Of a stretch of 49,429 nt of DNA, positions 34,422-43,051 are shown piece after piece; position 1 is the stretch's first letter; each line of letters begins with the position of its first letter. Location: positions 1-49,429 of the forward strand of contig NZ_KB905585.1 in assembly GCF_000380965.1 (NCBI RefSeq). Reading direction: 5' to 3'. This DNA is from Paenibacillus ginsengihumi DSM 21568 (lineage in GTDB: Bacteria; Bacillota; Bacilli; Paenibacillales; NBRC-103111). Made by a program: the position numbers and the translations under genes. A model generated the notes under the pieces. It made no database searches. It was given only the letters and a program-made list of their open reading frames with translations, and had not been told where the DNA came from.

Positions 34422-34757
34422 ATGGTGCCGATAAACCCGATAAGCGAAGAAACGTGCCGGCCGCATTACGGCAAGCCCGTCTGCGTCATCCTGCGCGACG
34501 GCACGGAAATCGTAGGCATTCTCAGCCGCGTGCACGAGGGGAGCCTGATTTTGAACGAGGAAGACGGCGTTGACAAAGCCGATACCATGAAAACGCGGAA
34601 CGGCAAGTCCCTTCCGGCCAAAGGCAGAGGCAAGAAGACGGCCGGCACGCAAGCGAAAGCAAGCGTCAACGCGGTCCCCTTCTTCGGAGCAGGTCCCGGC
34701 TTCGGCGGGCCTCTTACGCTGGACCTTGGCCTCGTCGCGCTCCTGTTTTTGCTCTGA
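34422..34757 (+). CDS. Small protein with an Sm-like N-terminal half, function unknown
   Basis: 111 residues. Residues 15-46 (YGKPVCVILRDGTEIVGILS, then RVHEGSLILNEE) have the strand-turn pattern of Sm-like/Hfq folds (G-x-x-V-x-V-x-L-x-D-G-x-x-x-x-G). A basic Lys/Arg/Gly-rich linker (60-80) follows, then a Gly/Phe-rich stretch and a short hydrophobic C-terminus (LTLDLGLVALLFLL). GGAGG lies 9 nt before the ATG. This layout resembles lineage-specific small proteins of Paenibacillaceae, perhaps spore-related given the motif shared with the YjcZ-type gene. No experimental function is known to me. Confidence 0.65.
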   Translation: MVPINPISEETCRPHYGKPVCVILRDGTEIVGILSRVHEGSLILNEEDGVDKADTMKTRNGKSLPAKGRGKKTAGTQAKASVNAVPFFGAGPGFGGPLTLDLGLVALLFLL

Positions 34758-34787
34758 TCAGCGCAAACGCCGGTCAGCCACACCGAA

Positions 34788-34814
34788 AAGGCGCGCCAGA
34801 ATTAGGCGCGCCTT
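34788..34814. terminator. Bidirectional terminator
   Basis: AAGGCGCGCC (34788-34797) and GGCGCGCCTT (34805-34814) make a perfect 10-bp stem with loop AGAATTA. It touches the stop of the acetyltransferase gene and lies after the Sm-like gene. Confidence 0.8.
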
Positions 34815-35287
34815 CACCGGGGCGGCGCCTGTTGCCGCTGCCGGCCAGCGATTGGCTTGCTCATCAAATAGCAGCGAACCGATTGCTCGTAATAGACCGG
34901 TTCGTACCCTCGCGACCGATAAAACTGCTGGGCCGGGGTGTTCGCCTCATCGACCCACAGCCGCATCTCCCGGCAGCGCAGCTCGCGGGCGCGATGCTCG
35001 GCCAGCGCCAACAGCCGGCTGCCGATGCCGCGGCCCTGCTCGCGGGCAGCGACGGCCAGCATCTCGACAAGCATCACGTCTCGCCCGGCGCGAAAGGAGA
35101 TGAAGGCGGACGGCATTCGCGATCCCGCCGCGTATACGTACGTCGTGCACGGCTTCAGCCGCTCGCGCAGGATGGGCATGCTGAATTTCAGATCCGGCTT
35201 GGTATCCCGGGCGAAAGGAATCAACAGCTCGTCAACGAGCCGGTATATCGCCCTGTCGTCGCGGCCTGCGACCCGCTTGCGCAGCAT
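34814..35287 (-). CDS. GNAT-family N-acetyltransferase
   Basis: 157-residue single-domain acetyltransferase. The acetyl-CoA pyrophosphate loop is REQGRGIGSRLL (about residues 82-93, R/Q-x-x-G-x-G/A), with strand 4 VMLVEMLAVAA before it and the C-terminal Y in RSRGYEPVYYE (about 125-135). No substrate is indicated. AGGAAGG precedes the ATG. Monocistronic, between the terminator and the 29-residue peptide gene. Confidence 0.85.
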   Translation of the reverse strand: MLRKRVAGRDDRAIYRLVDELLIPFARDTKPDLKFSMPILRERLKPCTTYVYAAGSRMPSAFISFRAGRDVMLVEMLAVAAREQGRGIGSRLLALAEHRARELRCREMRLWVDEANTPAQQFYRSRGYEPVYYEQSVRCYLMSKPIAGRQRQQAPPR

Positions 35288-35378
35288 AGAACAAAACCGC
35301 CTTCCTATAACCGATTCCCTACATCGTATGTCGATGAGCGAAAATTGGTTAAGGCGGCGGTTTTAGGCAGCCCGGCGC

Positions 35379-35468
35379 TTATTTCAAATATTTTTTGCCG
35401 ACGAATATTAGAAAAATGATACAAGCGATGATCGTCATTCCGATCACAATGCCCTTGGTCCAATCCAT
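35379..35468 (-). CDS. 29-residue single-span membrane peptide
   Basis: A short gene missed by length cut-offs: ATG at 35468 with AAAGGAG 9 nt upstream, product beginning MDWTKGIVIGMTIIACIIFL and ending KKYLK. One hydrophobic helix (residues 7-23) flanked by a short N-terminus and a basic C-terminus, as in small regulatory or sporulation membrane peptides. A loose promoter (TTGCAG, 17 bp, TGCATA) lies just upstream. No family assigned. Confidence 0.6.
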   Translation of the reverse strand: MDWTKGIVIGMTIIACIIFLIFVGKKYLK

Positions 35469-35540
35469 GGAGAGTGTCTCCTTTAGCTTATGCACATTGA
35501 ATGTCATCATACTGCAAGCGCCGAGCCCTGTCAAGAACTT

Positions 35541-35650
35541 CCGGCTTCTGGCCCCGCTTCCCGACTTCGGTTCCTGACCCCGGCTTCTAGCCCCGCTTCC
35601 TGGCCCCGGCTTCTAGCCCCGCTTCCTGGCCCCGCTTCCTGATCCGGGTC
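35541..35650. repeat. Degenerate tandem repeat, about 26 bp unit
   Basis: Units of CCGGCTTCTAGCCCCGCTTC plus CTGGCC repeat about three times, with half-units on either side (GCTTCTGGCCCC). It sits downstream of liaR. No gene lies in the surrounding 35469-35712 gap. Confidence 0.75.
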
Positions 35651-35712
35651 CCCCGGCCAACTCCCCGCAATCTCCTTGCCGCCTCAGGCCGCGAAAGGAA
35701 CAGGCCGCCCCG

Positions 35713-36360
35713 CTATTTGACAAGCCCATGCTTATATGCGTATATCGCCGCCTGCGTCCGGTCTTCCACGCCTAATTTGGCCAAAATGTTCGTAACATGG
35801 AACTTTACCGTCTTGATGCCGATGAACAGCTCGTCGGCCACGTCCTGATTCGATTTGCCCGAGGCGATGAGACGCAGCACTTCCATTTCCCGCTCGGTCA
35901 GCTCCTCGTGGGGAAGAGCGGCCGGTTTCGGCTGCCGGAAACGATTCATCAGCTTGGAGGCCACCTGCGACTCCAGTACCGACTGCCCTTTGACTGCAGC
36001 GCGGATCGCCTGGGCTATCTCGGCCGCGCGGGACGTCTTGAGCAGGTAGCTGAAGGCCCCGGCTTCAATGACGGGATAAATTTTCTCGTCGTCGATATAG
36101 CTGGTCAGCACGATCACCTTGCAGTCCGGATGCAACTGCAGCAGCTTGCGCGTCGTTTCGATGCCGTCCATCCCTTCCATGACCAGGTCCATCAGAACGA
36201 CATCCGGCTTGTACTGCTGGGCCAGGCGAATGCCCTCCTGGCCGCTGGAGGCCTCCCCTACCACTTCGATATCCTCCTCCGTGCCGAGCACCGCCGCCAG
36301 CCCGATGCGCACCATCTCGTGATCGTCGACCAGCAGCACCTTAATCGTCGCTTCCTTCAT
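35713..36360 (-). CDS. liaR: LiaR/VraR-type response regulator (NarL family)
   Basis: 215-residue response regulator. Receiver domain with DDH (12-14), phosphoacceptor Asp58 ([10 protein letters not shown]), conserved Lys in LLKT, and a LuxR-type HTH ([20 protein letters not shown], then [20 protein letters not shown]). Paired with LiaS (the start overlaps the liaS 3' end by 20 bp) and LiaF, it matches the envelope-stress regulator of Bacillus, VraR in Staphylococcus. Its likely targets are the pspA/liaI-type genes of the same block. Confidence 0.93.
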   Translation of the reverse strand: MKEATIKVLLVDDHEMVRIGLAAVLGTEEDIEVVGEASSGQEGIRLAQQYKPDVVLMDLVMEGMDGIETTRKLLQLHPDCKVIVLTSYIDDEKIYPVIEAGAFSYLLKTSRAAEIAQAIRAAVKGQSVLESQVASKLMNRFRQPKPAALPHEELTEREMEVLRLIASGKSNQDVADELFIGIKTVKFHVTNILAKLGVEDRTQAAIYAYKHGLVK

Positions 36361-37417
36361 CCTCGTATCCTCCTTCCGCCATTATCGGAATGCGTATATC
36401 GATGCGGGTCCCTTTGCCCGGCGCCGTAATCAGATTGATCGACCCGCCGATCTCGTTAACTCGCTCCCGCATCGTCATCAAGCCGTATGAGCCGTGCTTC
36501 TTTTCATCGAGATTGAATCCGACGCCGTTATCCCTGATCGTCAGGCGCACCGCCTCCGCCGACGGCTTCGTCAGCCGCACCTCCAGCTCCGTAGCGCGGG
36601 AATGACGCAGTGCGTTGGACATCGCCTCCTGTACGATCCGGAACAGATGGTCCTCGATTCCTCTGGGCAGCCGCACGTCATCGGCAAGATCCCACGTCAT
36701 GTTCATCGGCACCTTGGCCGCCAGCTCGTGCATCAGCTCGACCAGCCCTTCCGACAGCCGCTTGCCTTCAAGATGCACCGGCCGCAAATGCAAGAGCAGC
36801 GCCCTCATCTCCGACTGGGCGACCGATGCCATCTCTTCGATCAAATAAATTTGCCGCTGGGCCTTCTCGAAGTCCCGGTCGAGCGTGCGGCCTACGGCGG
36901 TAGCCGTCATCGAGATGGCGAACAGCTGCTGGCTTACCGCGTCGTGAAGCTCCCGCGCCAGCCGCTGCCGCTCTTCCACGATCGCCGAATATTTGGCCTT
37001 CTGCGCCAGCTGGGCGTTATTGTTGGAGAGGCGCTGCAGGGAAGTGACCTGCTCCTCCCATTTCTTCGTGATGGCGTTCAGCTGCTCGCCGAGACGGCCG
37101 ATTTCGTCGGCGCCGAGCGGCGGGACGGAGCGCGTCAGGTTGCCCTTCTCCAGCGAGAGCATCGCATCGCGCAGCGTCTCCAGCCGCGACTTGATGCGGC
37201 TCGCGTACCACAGCCCGTACATCCCGCCGATGATCGACACGATCGCAATCAGCGTCAAGCTGATATAGACGCCTTCGCGCCAGGAAGCGAAAGGCTTCAT
37301 GTATCCGCCGGAATGCAAAAAGTACACGATCACGCCAAACAAAACAAGGCTGAGCCCGATCGACTCCGCCATGCTTCGCCATATCATATTCGTCAGACGC
37401 GGTTCGCGGCCTTTCAT
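36341..37417 (-). CDS. liaS: LiaS/VraS-type sensor histidine kinase
   Basis: 358-residue kinase with two TM helices (about residues 15-35 and 48-70) and a very short external loop, typical of intramembrane-sensing kinases. HAMP ([20 protein letters not shown]) is followed by HisKA_3 with His in [20 protein letters not shown] (about 158) and a HATPase domain ([28 protein letters not shown]). It senses wall-antibiotic stress and is held by LiaF. AGAAGGG lies about 8 nt before the ATG; liaF ends 27 bp upstream. Confidence 0.93.
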   Translation of the reverse strand: MKGREPRLTNMIWRSMAESIGLSLVLFGVIVYFLHSGGYMKPFASWREGVYISLTLIAIVSIIGGMYGLWYASRIKSRLETLRDAMLSLEKGNLTRSVPPLGADEIGRLGEQLNAITKKWEEQVTSLQRLSNNNAQLAQKAKYSAIVEERQRLARELHDAVSQQLFAISMTATAVGRTLDRDFEKAQRQIYLIEEMASVAQSEMRALLLHLRPVHLEGKRLSEGLVELMHELAAKVPMNMTWDLADDVRLPRGIEDHLFRIVQEAMSNALRHSRATELEVRLTKPSAEAVRLTIRDNGVGFNLDEKKHGSYGLMTMRERVNEIGGSINLITAPGKGTRIDIRIPIMAEGGYEDEGSDD

Positions 37418-37444
37418 GAATCGTCCCTTCTTTCATTCCAGCTG

Positions 37445-38098
37445 TTACACGATTTTAATATCGACATCGGCGACAATGTACGAAATCACCAGCTTCACCT
37501 TCCGGTCGGCCGACCAATAATTGGGCGATTGCCAATCGATCCGGTTGAGCAGCCCCGCCTGCTTCTCCTCCCCGATGCCGGTCTGGCCGAACAATACCGA
37601 GGAGCTGACTGAAATTCCGATATCCTCAGGCACGATCAGGTCGATATCAGCCATCACGCCCTGCAGGACAATCGTCGTTTCCTGCTGTTCCACAATCGCA
37701 TAGGTCAAGTCGAGCTCCAGCTCGCCAAGCACATTCCAGATCGACATGTCCCGCAAAATCCACGGTTCGCGGCCCCAGCGAATGCTTTCGACAAGGCTTT
37801 GCTTGCGGAAGTGGGTTTCGTTCTGGTGAACTTGCCGCGATTTAATATAGAACAGGCCGAGCGAAATAAGCACGATCGCCGCGATCAGCGTCAGGTTGCC
37901 CCCGACCAGCAGGAACAGGCCGATCGCCATCAACACATATCCTTTGCGCACCGCTCCCGACCGCACTTTGTGGACGCCGTATAGCAATAAGAAGAGAGCG
38001 ACGACGGTAAAAAAACCGAAATGATTGTTGATCGCAAGCATGACGAGGCCTGCGCCAACCAGCACGAGCGCGATGTTGCGGTTTCGTTTGCGGTCCAT
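37445..38098 (-). CDS. liaF: LiaF-type inhibitor of LiaRS
   Basis: 217 residues: four TM helices in the first 90 residues (NIALVLVGAGLVMLAI, FFTVVALFLLLYGV, GYVLMAIGLFLLVGG, LIAAIVLISLGLFYI), then a cytoplasmic C-terminal beta domain (WNVLGELELDLTYAIVE...ADIDLIVPEDIGISVSSSVL followed by FG). This is the VraT/LiaF architecture. In Bacillus LiaF keeps LiaS inactive without stress. First gene of the liaFSR unit, 145 bp after the LiaH-like gene. Confidence 0.92.
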   Translation of the reverse strand: MDRKRNRNIALVLVGAGLVMLAINNHFGFFTVVALFLLLYGVHKVRSGAVRKGYVLMAIGLFLLVGGNLTLIAAIVLISLGLFYIKSRQVHQNETHFRKQSLVESIRWGREPWILRDMSIWNVLGELELDLTYAIVEQQETTIVLQGVMADIDLIVPEDIGISVSSSVLFGQTGIGEEKQAGLLNRIDWQSPNYWSADRKVKLVISYIVADVDIKIV

Positions 38099-38190
38099 CC
38101 GTGCCGCCCCCCTTTCCGTTTCATCCTGCTAATTTCATAGCATATCATACAAGCTATACAGCCTCCAAGCTATTTTCACCGGGAAATGCG

Positions 38191-38225
38191 CCGAAAGTCT
38201 CCGGCCGCCTGGCGGAGACTTTCGG
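38191..38225. other. Perfect 13-bp hairpin between the LiaH-like gene and liaF
   Basis: CCGAAAGTCTCCG (38191-38203) and CGGAGACTTTCGG (38213-38225) with a 9-nt loop. There is no T-tract, so it may be an attenuator or mRNA-stability element rather than a simple terminator. It could uncouple abundant Psp products from liaFSR. Confidence 0.65.
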
Positions 38226-38243
38226 GTCGCTCTCGCAGTTCGT

Positions 38244-38942
38244 TCACTGATTCTTCTCAGCGCTCAGCTTCTCCTTGAGAACCTGGAGCTGGTCGTCGAT
38301 CTTTTGCTGCTTGGCCGGATCGATCGAAGGCTCACTGCGGTATACATTCGTGGAGTATACGCCGCCGACATAAGGCTTGCGGGCGATCTCGGCTTCGACC
38401 TCGAGCTGCATAATTTTGTCTTCCATGCGGCGGAAGCCTTTGACCGCCTGGCCGCCTTCGATGACATTGCTCGCCGTTACCTCGGCCATCTGCTTCTTCG
38501 CCTTGGCCAGCTGCGCCCGGGTGACGAGCTCGCTGCGCTTGTTGCGCATTTGATAGAAGGCGTCCTTCATCTCATGCAGCTGCTGTACCAGCTCCGCGGC
38601 TTGCGCCTTCGCCTGCTCGTGCATTTCCGTATACTCGGAAATTTTGCTCTCGTAGTACAGCTTTTGCTCCAGCGCTTGGCGGGCGGACGCTTCATGGCCG
38701 TTGCGCAGCGCTTCCTTGGCCTGCTCCTCGTACTGCGCAGCGAGGCGCACCGCTTCCTCCTGACGCTCCTTCAGCTTGCGCTCGCTGGCGATTTGACGGG
38801 CAACCGTCACTTCCGCCTGCGCAATCTCTTCCTCCATGTCGCGGATGTACTGGTTCAGCATAATGATCGGATCTTCCACTTTGTCGAGCAATTCGTGCAG
38901 CGATGCTTTTGTCATATCTTTAATCCGGGAAAAAACGCCCAT
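38244..38942 (-). CDS. PspA/IM30-family membrane-protecting protein (LiaH-like)
   Basis: 232-residue coiled-coil ESCRT-III-like protein: [20 protein letters not shown] (amphipathic helix 0), then long heptad helices with [20 protein letters not shown] and a C-terminal helix. It binds damaged membrane and forms large oligomers. This copy keeps the canonical MG(I/V)FSR start of PspA/LiaH. The start at 38942 is supported by AAGGAG about 9 nt upstream. It follows pspC by 78 bp. Confidence 0.92.
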   Translation of the reverse strand: MGVFSRIKDMTKASLHELLDKVEDPIIMLNQYIRDMEEEIAQAEVTVARQIASERKLKERQEEAVRLAAQYEEQAKEALRNGHEASARQALEQKLYYESKISEYTEMHEQAKAQAAELVQQLHEMKDAFYQMRNKRSELVTRAQLAKAKKQMAEVTASNVIEGGQAVKGFRRMEDKIMQLEVEAEIARKPYVGGVYSTNVYRSEPSIDPAKQQKIDDQLQVLKEKLSAEKNQ

Positions 38943-39020
38943 GATTTCCATCTCCTTTTAGTTTAATTTCATCGTCTTTTTCAAGCTGATGTCTTCCGTC
39001 GTCACGGCCAAGCTCTTCCG

Positions 39021-39569
39021 TTACTCGTTGCCGGAAGCTTTGTCCCTGTTTTGCTTCTCATACTGGGCCACCCGGGCCCGCAGCTGCTCGATTTCCTTCT
39101 TCATCGCTTTCTTCTCGATATCGGCCATCATATCGTCCAGCGGGCTCGACTCTTCTGCTGCGAAGCTCGCCCCCGGAGCGGCCGGTCCGTACGGCTCCTG
39201 CCGATACGCCTGTTCTCCCGGAGGAGTCCAGCCGTACTTTTGCGCTTTGCGGTAATGCTTCTCGGCGCGCTTCCATTCTTTCCAGCTTCCGTAGCCGTGG
39301 CCCCCGCCGCTGCAATGCGGGTCCCAATGTCCGTATCCGTCATACCCGCCGTATCCGGGACCGGGACCGTAAGGGCTGCCCGACCACGGTTCGCTCGGCA
39401 CGACCAGCGCGGCGATAAAATAGATCGGAATGGCGACGCCGCTCGTTACGAAGATGGATAGAACGGCCAGCAGCCGGACCACAGTCGCATCCATGTTCAG
39501 GCGCCGCGCGATTCCTCCGCACAATCCGGTAATTTTACGATCGTAAACAGAACGGTATAACTTCGTCAT
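39021..39569 (-). CDS. pspC: PspC-domain membrane protein
   Basis: 182 residues. The PspC domain is at residues 1-60 (KLYRSVYDRKITGLCGGIAR, then one TM helix IYFIAALVVPSEP). It is followed by a Gly/Tyr/His-rich stretch (GPGPGYGGYDGYGHWD), a basic region and a C-terminal coiled coil (DIEKKAMKKEIEQLRARVAQ). PspC proteins sense or relay inner-membrane stress to PspA. Its ATG overlaps the TGA of the upstream pspA by 4 bp, so the two are coupled. Confidence 0.9.
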   Translation of the reverse strand: MTKLYRSVYDRKITGLCGGIARRLNMDATVVRLLAVLSIFVTSGVAIPIYFIAALVVPSEPWSGSPYGPGPGYGGYDGYGHWDPHCSGGGHGYGSWKEWKRAEKHYRKAQKYGWTPPGEQAYRQEPYGPAAPGASFAAEESSPLDDMMADIEKKAMKKEIEQLRARVAQYEKQNRDKASGNE

Positions 39570-40246
39570 CGTTTAAGCCAGCCCTCCTGTTCCAGTTTGC
39601 TGCGGAGCTTGCCGAGCTCCTGCTCCAGCAATTGCGAAGCGGTGGACGTCGCACTGGCCCAGGCATCCCGCGTTTGCGTACGGATCTCGCGCAGCGTGCG
39701 CGCATTGATTTCCAGGTCGCTGACCCGTTCTTCCAACCGGTCGAACAGTCTGGGAGAAGGGCCGCCGCTCATCGACCGCAGCCTTTCGTTCATGCGCTGC
39801 TGCAGCCGGACCGATTCGAGCCTTGCGATGTAGTAGCTCCGCTTCGAGACCACTTCGTCATAATCCGCCTTAAGCTGCTGCAGCTGATCTTCCAGCTCGA
39901 CGATGCCCATCTTGGTCTGCTCGTACAGCGCTTTGTATTGCGTCGCCCGCTCTTCCTGCTGCATCTTTTCCTGCAGCGCCAGCCGGGCCACCTCGTCCTC
40001 GCCCGCCTTGAGCGCAAGCATCGCCTGTTGCTCGCGACGCTCCTTCATCTGCTCTGCCGCGACATACTGCTGACGAACCGATGCCGCATGGCTGAGGCAT
40101 TGCTGCAGCAGCCGCTCGGACTCCCGGATTTGTTGCGCCTGATCAGCCAAATATTTATCGATCAGGGCCACCGGATCTTCGGATTGCTCAAGCATTTCAT
40201 TGAACGTCGCGATCGTTATGTCGCGGAATCGTTTGCCCAAACTCAT
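39566..40246 (-). CDS. Second PspA/IM30-family protein
   Basis: 226-residue coiled-coil protein, MSLGKRFRDITIATFNEMLE (helix 0), then DPVALIDKYLADQAQQIRES, a PspA hallmark, and a Gln/Glu/Lys-rich heptad region. It diverges from the other copy and lacks the MGIFSR-type start. The start at 40246 is preferred (GGTGG 10 nt upstream) over an ATG three codons earlier that abuts the site. Two PspA paralogues flanking pspC in one operon suggest divided roles. Confidence 0.9.
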   Translation of the reverse strand: MSLGKRFRDITIATFNEMLEQSEDPVALIDKYLADQAQQIRESERLLQQCLSHAASVRQQYVAAEQMKERREQQAMLALKAGEDEVARLALQEKMQQEERATQYKALYEQTKMGIVELEDQLQQLKADYDEVVSKRSYYIARLESVRLQQRMNERLRSMSGGPSPRLFDRLEERVSDLEINARTLREIRTQTRDAWASATSTASQLLEQELGKLRSKLEQEGWLKR

Positions 40247-40282
40247 GCTGGTCATACCACCTTTCGTTGGCTACTGATATAT

Positions 40283-40582
40283 TTAATATGCGGAATTGTT
40301 GTTCCTCAGCATCGTAATGCCGTATACGATCAGGCCGATAGCGACGAGGATAACGATCAGTCCGGACATTTTCCCCAGCAGCATCAAGCCGCCCAGCACC
40401 AGCAAAACTACGCCGATTGCGGTCCGGCCGTTTTTCATGCCAATCCAGCCGAGGAAAACGAGTGCGATCGGGAACAGCCAGCTCATCATATGGCCGGTAT
40501 GGAATCCCAGCTTGTTCAGCAGCAAAATGCCGCCGAAAGCAATCAGCAAGAGCGCGATGCCCAAATTTTTGTTCATTCTCAT
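40283..40582 (-). CDS. LiaI/LiaF-N-like four-helix membrane protein
   Basis: 99 residues, nearly all hydrophobic, with four helices: LGIALLLIAFGGILLLNKLG, MMSWLFPIALVFLGWIGM, AIGVVLLVLGGLMLLGK and IVILVAIGLIVYGITML. This matches the LiaF N-terminal (LiaI-like) membrane domain. In Bacillus LiaI anchors LiaH at the membrane. First gene of the Psp operon, 36 bp before the second pspA. Confidence 0.8.
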   Translation of the reverse strand: MRMNKNLGIALLLIAFGGILLLNKLGFHTGHMMSWLFPIALVFLGWIGMKNGRTAIGVVLLVLGGLMLLGKMSGLIVILVAIGLIVYGITMLRNNNSAY

Positions 40583-40627
40583 CTATGTATTCACCGCCTT
40601 TCGTCAAATGTTCCCGTTGCTATGTCT

Positions 40628-40656
40628 TTATTGTAGCTGCAATGACGTCCTGCCAA
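40628..40656 (-). promoter_or_regulatory. Candidate promoter of the liaI-like/psp operon
   Basis: Minus strand TTGGCA (40656-40651) with CAATAA at 17 bp (40633-40628), or TACAAT at 15 bp. Weak by itself, consistent with an activator-dependent promoter. Confidence 0.4.
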
Positions 40657-40680
40657 AACGGACCCGCGGCGGTTTTCTCA

Positions 40681-40698
40681 ACTGGACCAAAGTCCAGT
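40681..40698. promoter_or_regulatory. 18-bp perfect palindrome, candidate LiaR/VraR-type operator
   Basis: ACTGGACCAAAGTCCAGT has 7-bp arms and a 4-bp centre. It lies 25 bp upstream of the -35 of the liaI-like operon, a normal activator position, and has the ACT...AGT form described for VraR sites. It could also serve the divergent gene at 40895. Confidence 0.6.
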
Positions 40699-40894
40699 AA
40701 CGCTTATGGCTGAGGTCAGGCGGAGTAGAAAGCGGCAGATCCTTCTGTATGCTTGGGCTCCCCAGCAATAAGCTCCTTACTTGCGGAAACGCTCTATATA
40801 TGTCCGCCGCAAAATATGCCCGCCGCGAATTCGAATGCATGACTTGCAGGCAACAGGCGATACTAACCGCAAGTCCATTAATGGAGGAACCTTC

Positions 40895-41470
40895 ATGCCC
40901 CTTTTCCGATTTCCGCTGCGGCCGCGGGCGATCTGCGGAGCCGTTATCGTGACGGCGGCTCTGCTTGCGGCGCCCCTCGTCCCTGAGCGCGGGCATGCCG
41001 CTGCCGCTGCGACCGATATCCGCATATCCGCTCGCGAACCGAGCCCGTCGGAGCCGGATGAACGAACGCCGGCTCCGGTTCTTATTTTTTCCGTCGAGCT
41101 GGAGCGCGTCGTCCAGGCGCTGCCGAACACGCCGGATATCCAGGCGCAGGCGGCCCGCTGGCTCAGCACGGCAGGCAGCATCTCCGGGCGCCTGCAGGTC
41201 GGAGGCAGCAGCGGCCTGATCGTCCGCATTCCGATCCATCCCGGCATTCGCGTCAAGCTTCCGACGCACGGGTTCGACTGCGAAGAGCTGCTCGTGCTGA
41301 TCCCTTCTCCGGCCCGAACGCAAGAAAACCCTCAGCTGCTGGCGTTTAGCGGCGAGGGTCGGATTTATGTTTTCGATATGCGCCGGGAAGATGTTCAGCC
41401 TTTTACGGAGCGATACGAGCTGCAGCAGTGGCTGCAGCCGGCCCCGCCTTACGTCTCCTCCCCGAAATAA
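40895..41470 (+). CDS. Exported protein of unknown function
   Basis: 191 residues with a Sec signal (AICGAVIVTAALLAAPLVP, about residues 12-30, then an AxA-like GHAAAAAT site). The mature part is Pro/Glu-rich at first, then a compact domain (VLIFSVELERVVQAL ... IVRIPIHPGIRVKLP ... FSGEGRIYVFDMR). No family recognised. GGAGGAA lies about 7 nt before the ATG at 40895; the frame extends upstream without a site. It is divergent from the Psp operon and may share its stress control. Confidence 0.7.
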   Translation: MPLFRFPLRPRAICGAVIVTAALLAAPLVPERGHAAAAATDIRISAREPSPSEPDERTPAPVLIFSVELERVVQALPNTPDIQAQAARWLSTAGSISGRLQVGGSSGLIVRIPIHPGIRVKLPTHGFDCEELLVLIPSPARTQENPQLLAFSGEGRIYVFDMRREDVQPFTERYELQQWLQPAPPYVSSPK

Positions 41471-41535
41471 TCGGCTGTATGTGATCTTGACAATTTGGCG
41501 GTATCCGCCGCCCAATTTTTGGGGCACCGCAGGCG

Positions 41536-41577
41536 ACGCCGAAGACGAACGGAATCGCTCGCCACCGGCGTTTTATT
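41536..41577 (+). terminator. Possible terminator of the exported-protein gene
   Basis: ACGCCG (41536-41541) pairs with CGGCGT (41566-41571), followed by TTTATTTT. The stem is short and the loop long, so support is modest. Confidence 0.4.
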
Positions 41578-42756
41578 TTAGAAAAAGTCGGGCAAATAGG
41601 TCTGCGCAGCCGGAATGAGGCGCTCGAGCAGCTCCAAAGCATTGTCGTCCGCCGACAAACGGCCGATATCGCGCAGCAGGGCCGGCCGCTGATAGCTCAT
41701 CAGCATGGAGGTGAATGTCTGTATATTGCAGGACAGCTGCGGAATTTGAGCGACCGGGTGAGCCGCAGCCTCGATGCTGGCCGCGCCCGCCTCATATACC
41801 TTAAGGCGAAATCGCCCGGCGTTCCATGGCGCGCGCTCGTCGGTCAGCGTCAGCTCCAGCTCGCACTCGATGCCGGTCGAGAACGGGTATTCCGCCACAA
41901 AGGCGGGAGCATCGACGATGCGCGCCATAAAATAAGGAACGATCTCTTGGCCGATGCGAGGATTGCTCAGCACAAAAGGCAGCGGGTCATTCGCCGGCGC
42001 GGTCAGCGTCACCTTGTCGATCATCGAATCGTGATCGGCGATAAACCGCCAAAGCTGCAGCCTTGCTCCGTGATGCAGGCAGACGAGCTCATGAACCGTC
42101 ATGGTGCGGTCCTTGACCTGGTAGATCGCATATCCCGCAGGCTCTCCCGCCGCATCGAAACATACGGCCACCGTGCCTTTCTTGGATGGCAGTACCCGGT
42201 GTTGCCACCATGCCTCGCTGCGCGCCAGCGTCCCGTTGTAGCGCCGGGCCATCTGTTCGTACAATCCGCTCAGGAGCGGAAGATCGTCCTTGATCCGGCG
42301 CACTGCGCCAGGCTGCGGCGGAAGCTTCGGCAGCAGGGCCGTCGGAATCTCATATTTCTTATATTCCGCGTAGGTTTCCCAGCCGAATTTCCGGTAAAAG
42401 CCGAAGTCGAACGGGTGCAGGAACGATACCGTTTGCCCGCGCTGCCTCATATCGGCAAGCGCCCGCTCCAGCAGCCTCGATACGAGACCGCCGCGGCGGT
42501 ATTCCGGCCAGGTCGCTACTCCGGCAATGCCTCCCATATCGAATACTTTCCCTTGAATCCATGTCTTCAGCTCAAGGATCGTCAGCTTCGCCGCCAACCG
42601 TTCCTGAACGAAGGCCCCCCAGTTCTGCGACGGAAGCCTGGCTGCCCGCTTGCGTTCCCGCTCTTCCGGCGTCTGCTCGTATTGAAAAGCGAATTCAGAC
42701 AGCTCCATCGATTCGATCATCTCTTCCTCAAGCAGCAGACGAATCTCCGCGTCCAT
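41578..42756 (-). CDS. Eis-like N-acetyltransferase (GNAT plus SCP2-like domain)
   Basis: 392 residues in the three-part Eis layout: N-terminal GNAT (about 1-150, with the acetyl-CoA loop YRRGGLVSRLL), a second GNAT-like domain (about 155-285), and a C-terminal sterol-carrier-like domain. The chain ends in LPDFF; in Eis the C-terminal carboxylate takes part in catalysis. HPFDFGFYRKFGWE is the family hallmark. Mycobacterial Eis acetylates aminoglycosides; Firmicute members have broad or unknown substrates. Start at 42756 with GAAGGGG upstream; the longer open frame is not supported. Confidence 0.88.
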   Translation of the reverse strand: MDAEIRLLLEEEMIESMELSEFAFQYEQTPEERERKRAARLPSQNWGAFVQERLAAKLTILELKTWIQGKVFDMGGIAGVATWPEYRRGGLVSRLLERALADMRQRGQTVSFLHPFDFGFYRKFGWETYAEYKKYEIPTALLPKLPPQPGAVRRIKDDLPLLSGLYEQMARRYNGTLARSEAWWQHRVLPSKKGTVAVCFDAAGEPAGYAIYQVKDRTMTVHELVCLHHGARLQLWRFIADHDSMIDKVTLTAPANDPLPFVLSNPRIGQEIVPYFMARIVDAPAFVAEYPFSTGIECELELTLTDERAPWNAGRFRLKVYEAGAASIEAAAHPVAQIPQLSCNIQTFTSMLMSYQRPALLRDIGRLSADDNALELLERLIPAAQTYLPDFF

Positions 42757-42866
42757 TGACGTATCCCCTTCCGAGAGCAAAAATTCATTCAGTGCTATTG
42801 TACCACTTTCCAAAGGCAGGGGCGAATGGAAGGGCGTTCCTCCCAGCAAAATAGCAAGGCAAAAAC

Positions 42867-42884
42867 GGGCATTCGTCCAATCCA
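42867..42884 (+). promoter_or_regulatory. Shared 18-bp upstream motif, copy 2
   Basis: GGGCATTCGTCCAATCCA, identical to 34345-34362, ends 55 nt before the YjcZ-type start codon. An AT-rich palindromic stretch CATATCATTTAATATGC lies between it and the ribosome binding site. Confidence 0.55.
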
Positions 42885-42939
42885 CAGCGCAACGAAGAAC
42901 ATATCATTTAATATGCTTAGCGTGAAAGGAGGATGTGCC

Positions 42940-43035
42940 ATGAGCGCTTATGCAGGCGGCTTATACACCTCTACAGGTGTGATTCTGGTTCTGTTCATTC
43001 TGCTCGTTATCGTGTCCCGCGCATTCATCTGGTAA
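42940..43035 (+). CDS. YjcZ-type small sporulation membrane peptide
   Basis: 31 residues: Gly/Tyr/Ser-rich N-terminus (MSAYAGGLYTSTG) followed by one hydrophobic helix (VILVLFILLVIVSRAFI). This is the form of YjcZ-family sporulation peptides, abundant small proteins of spore formers. AAAGGAGG lies 7 nt before the ATG. Followed by a strong terminator. Confidence 0.82.
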   Translation: MSAYAGGLYTSTGVILVLFILLVIVSRAFIW

Positions 43036-43051
43036 TCGTGCGCTCCAGACG

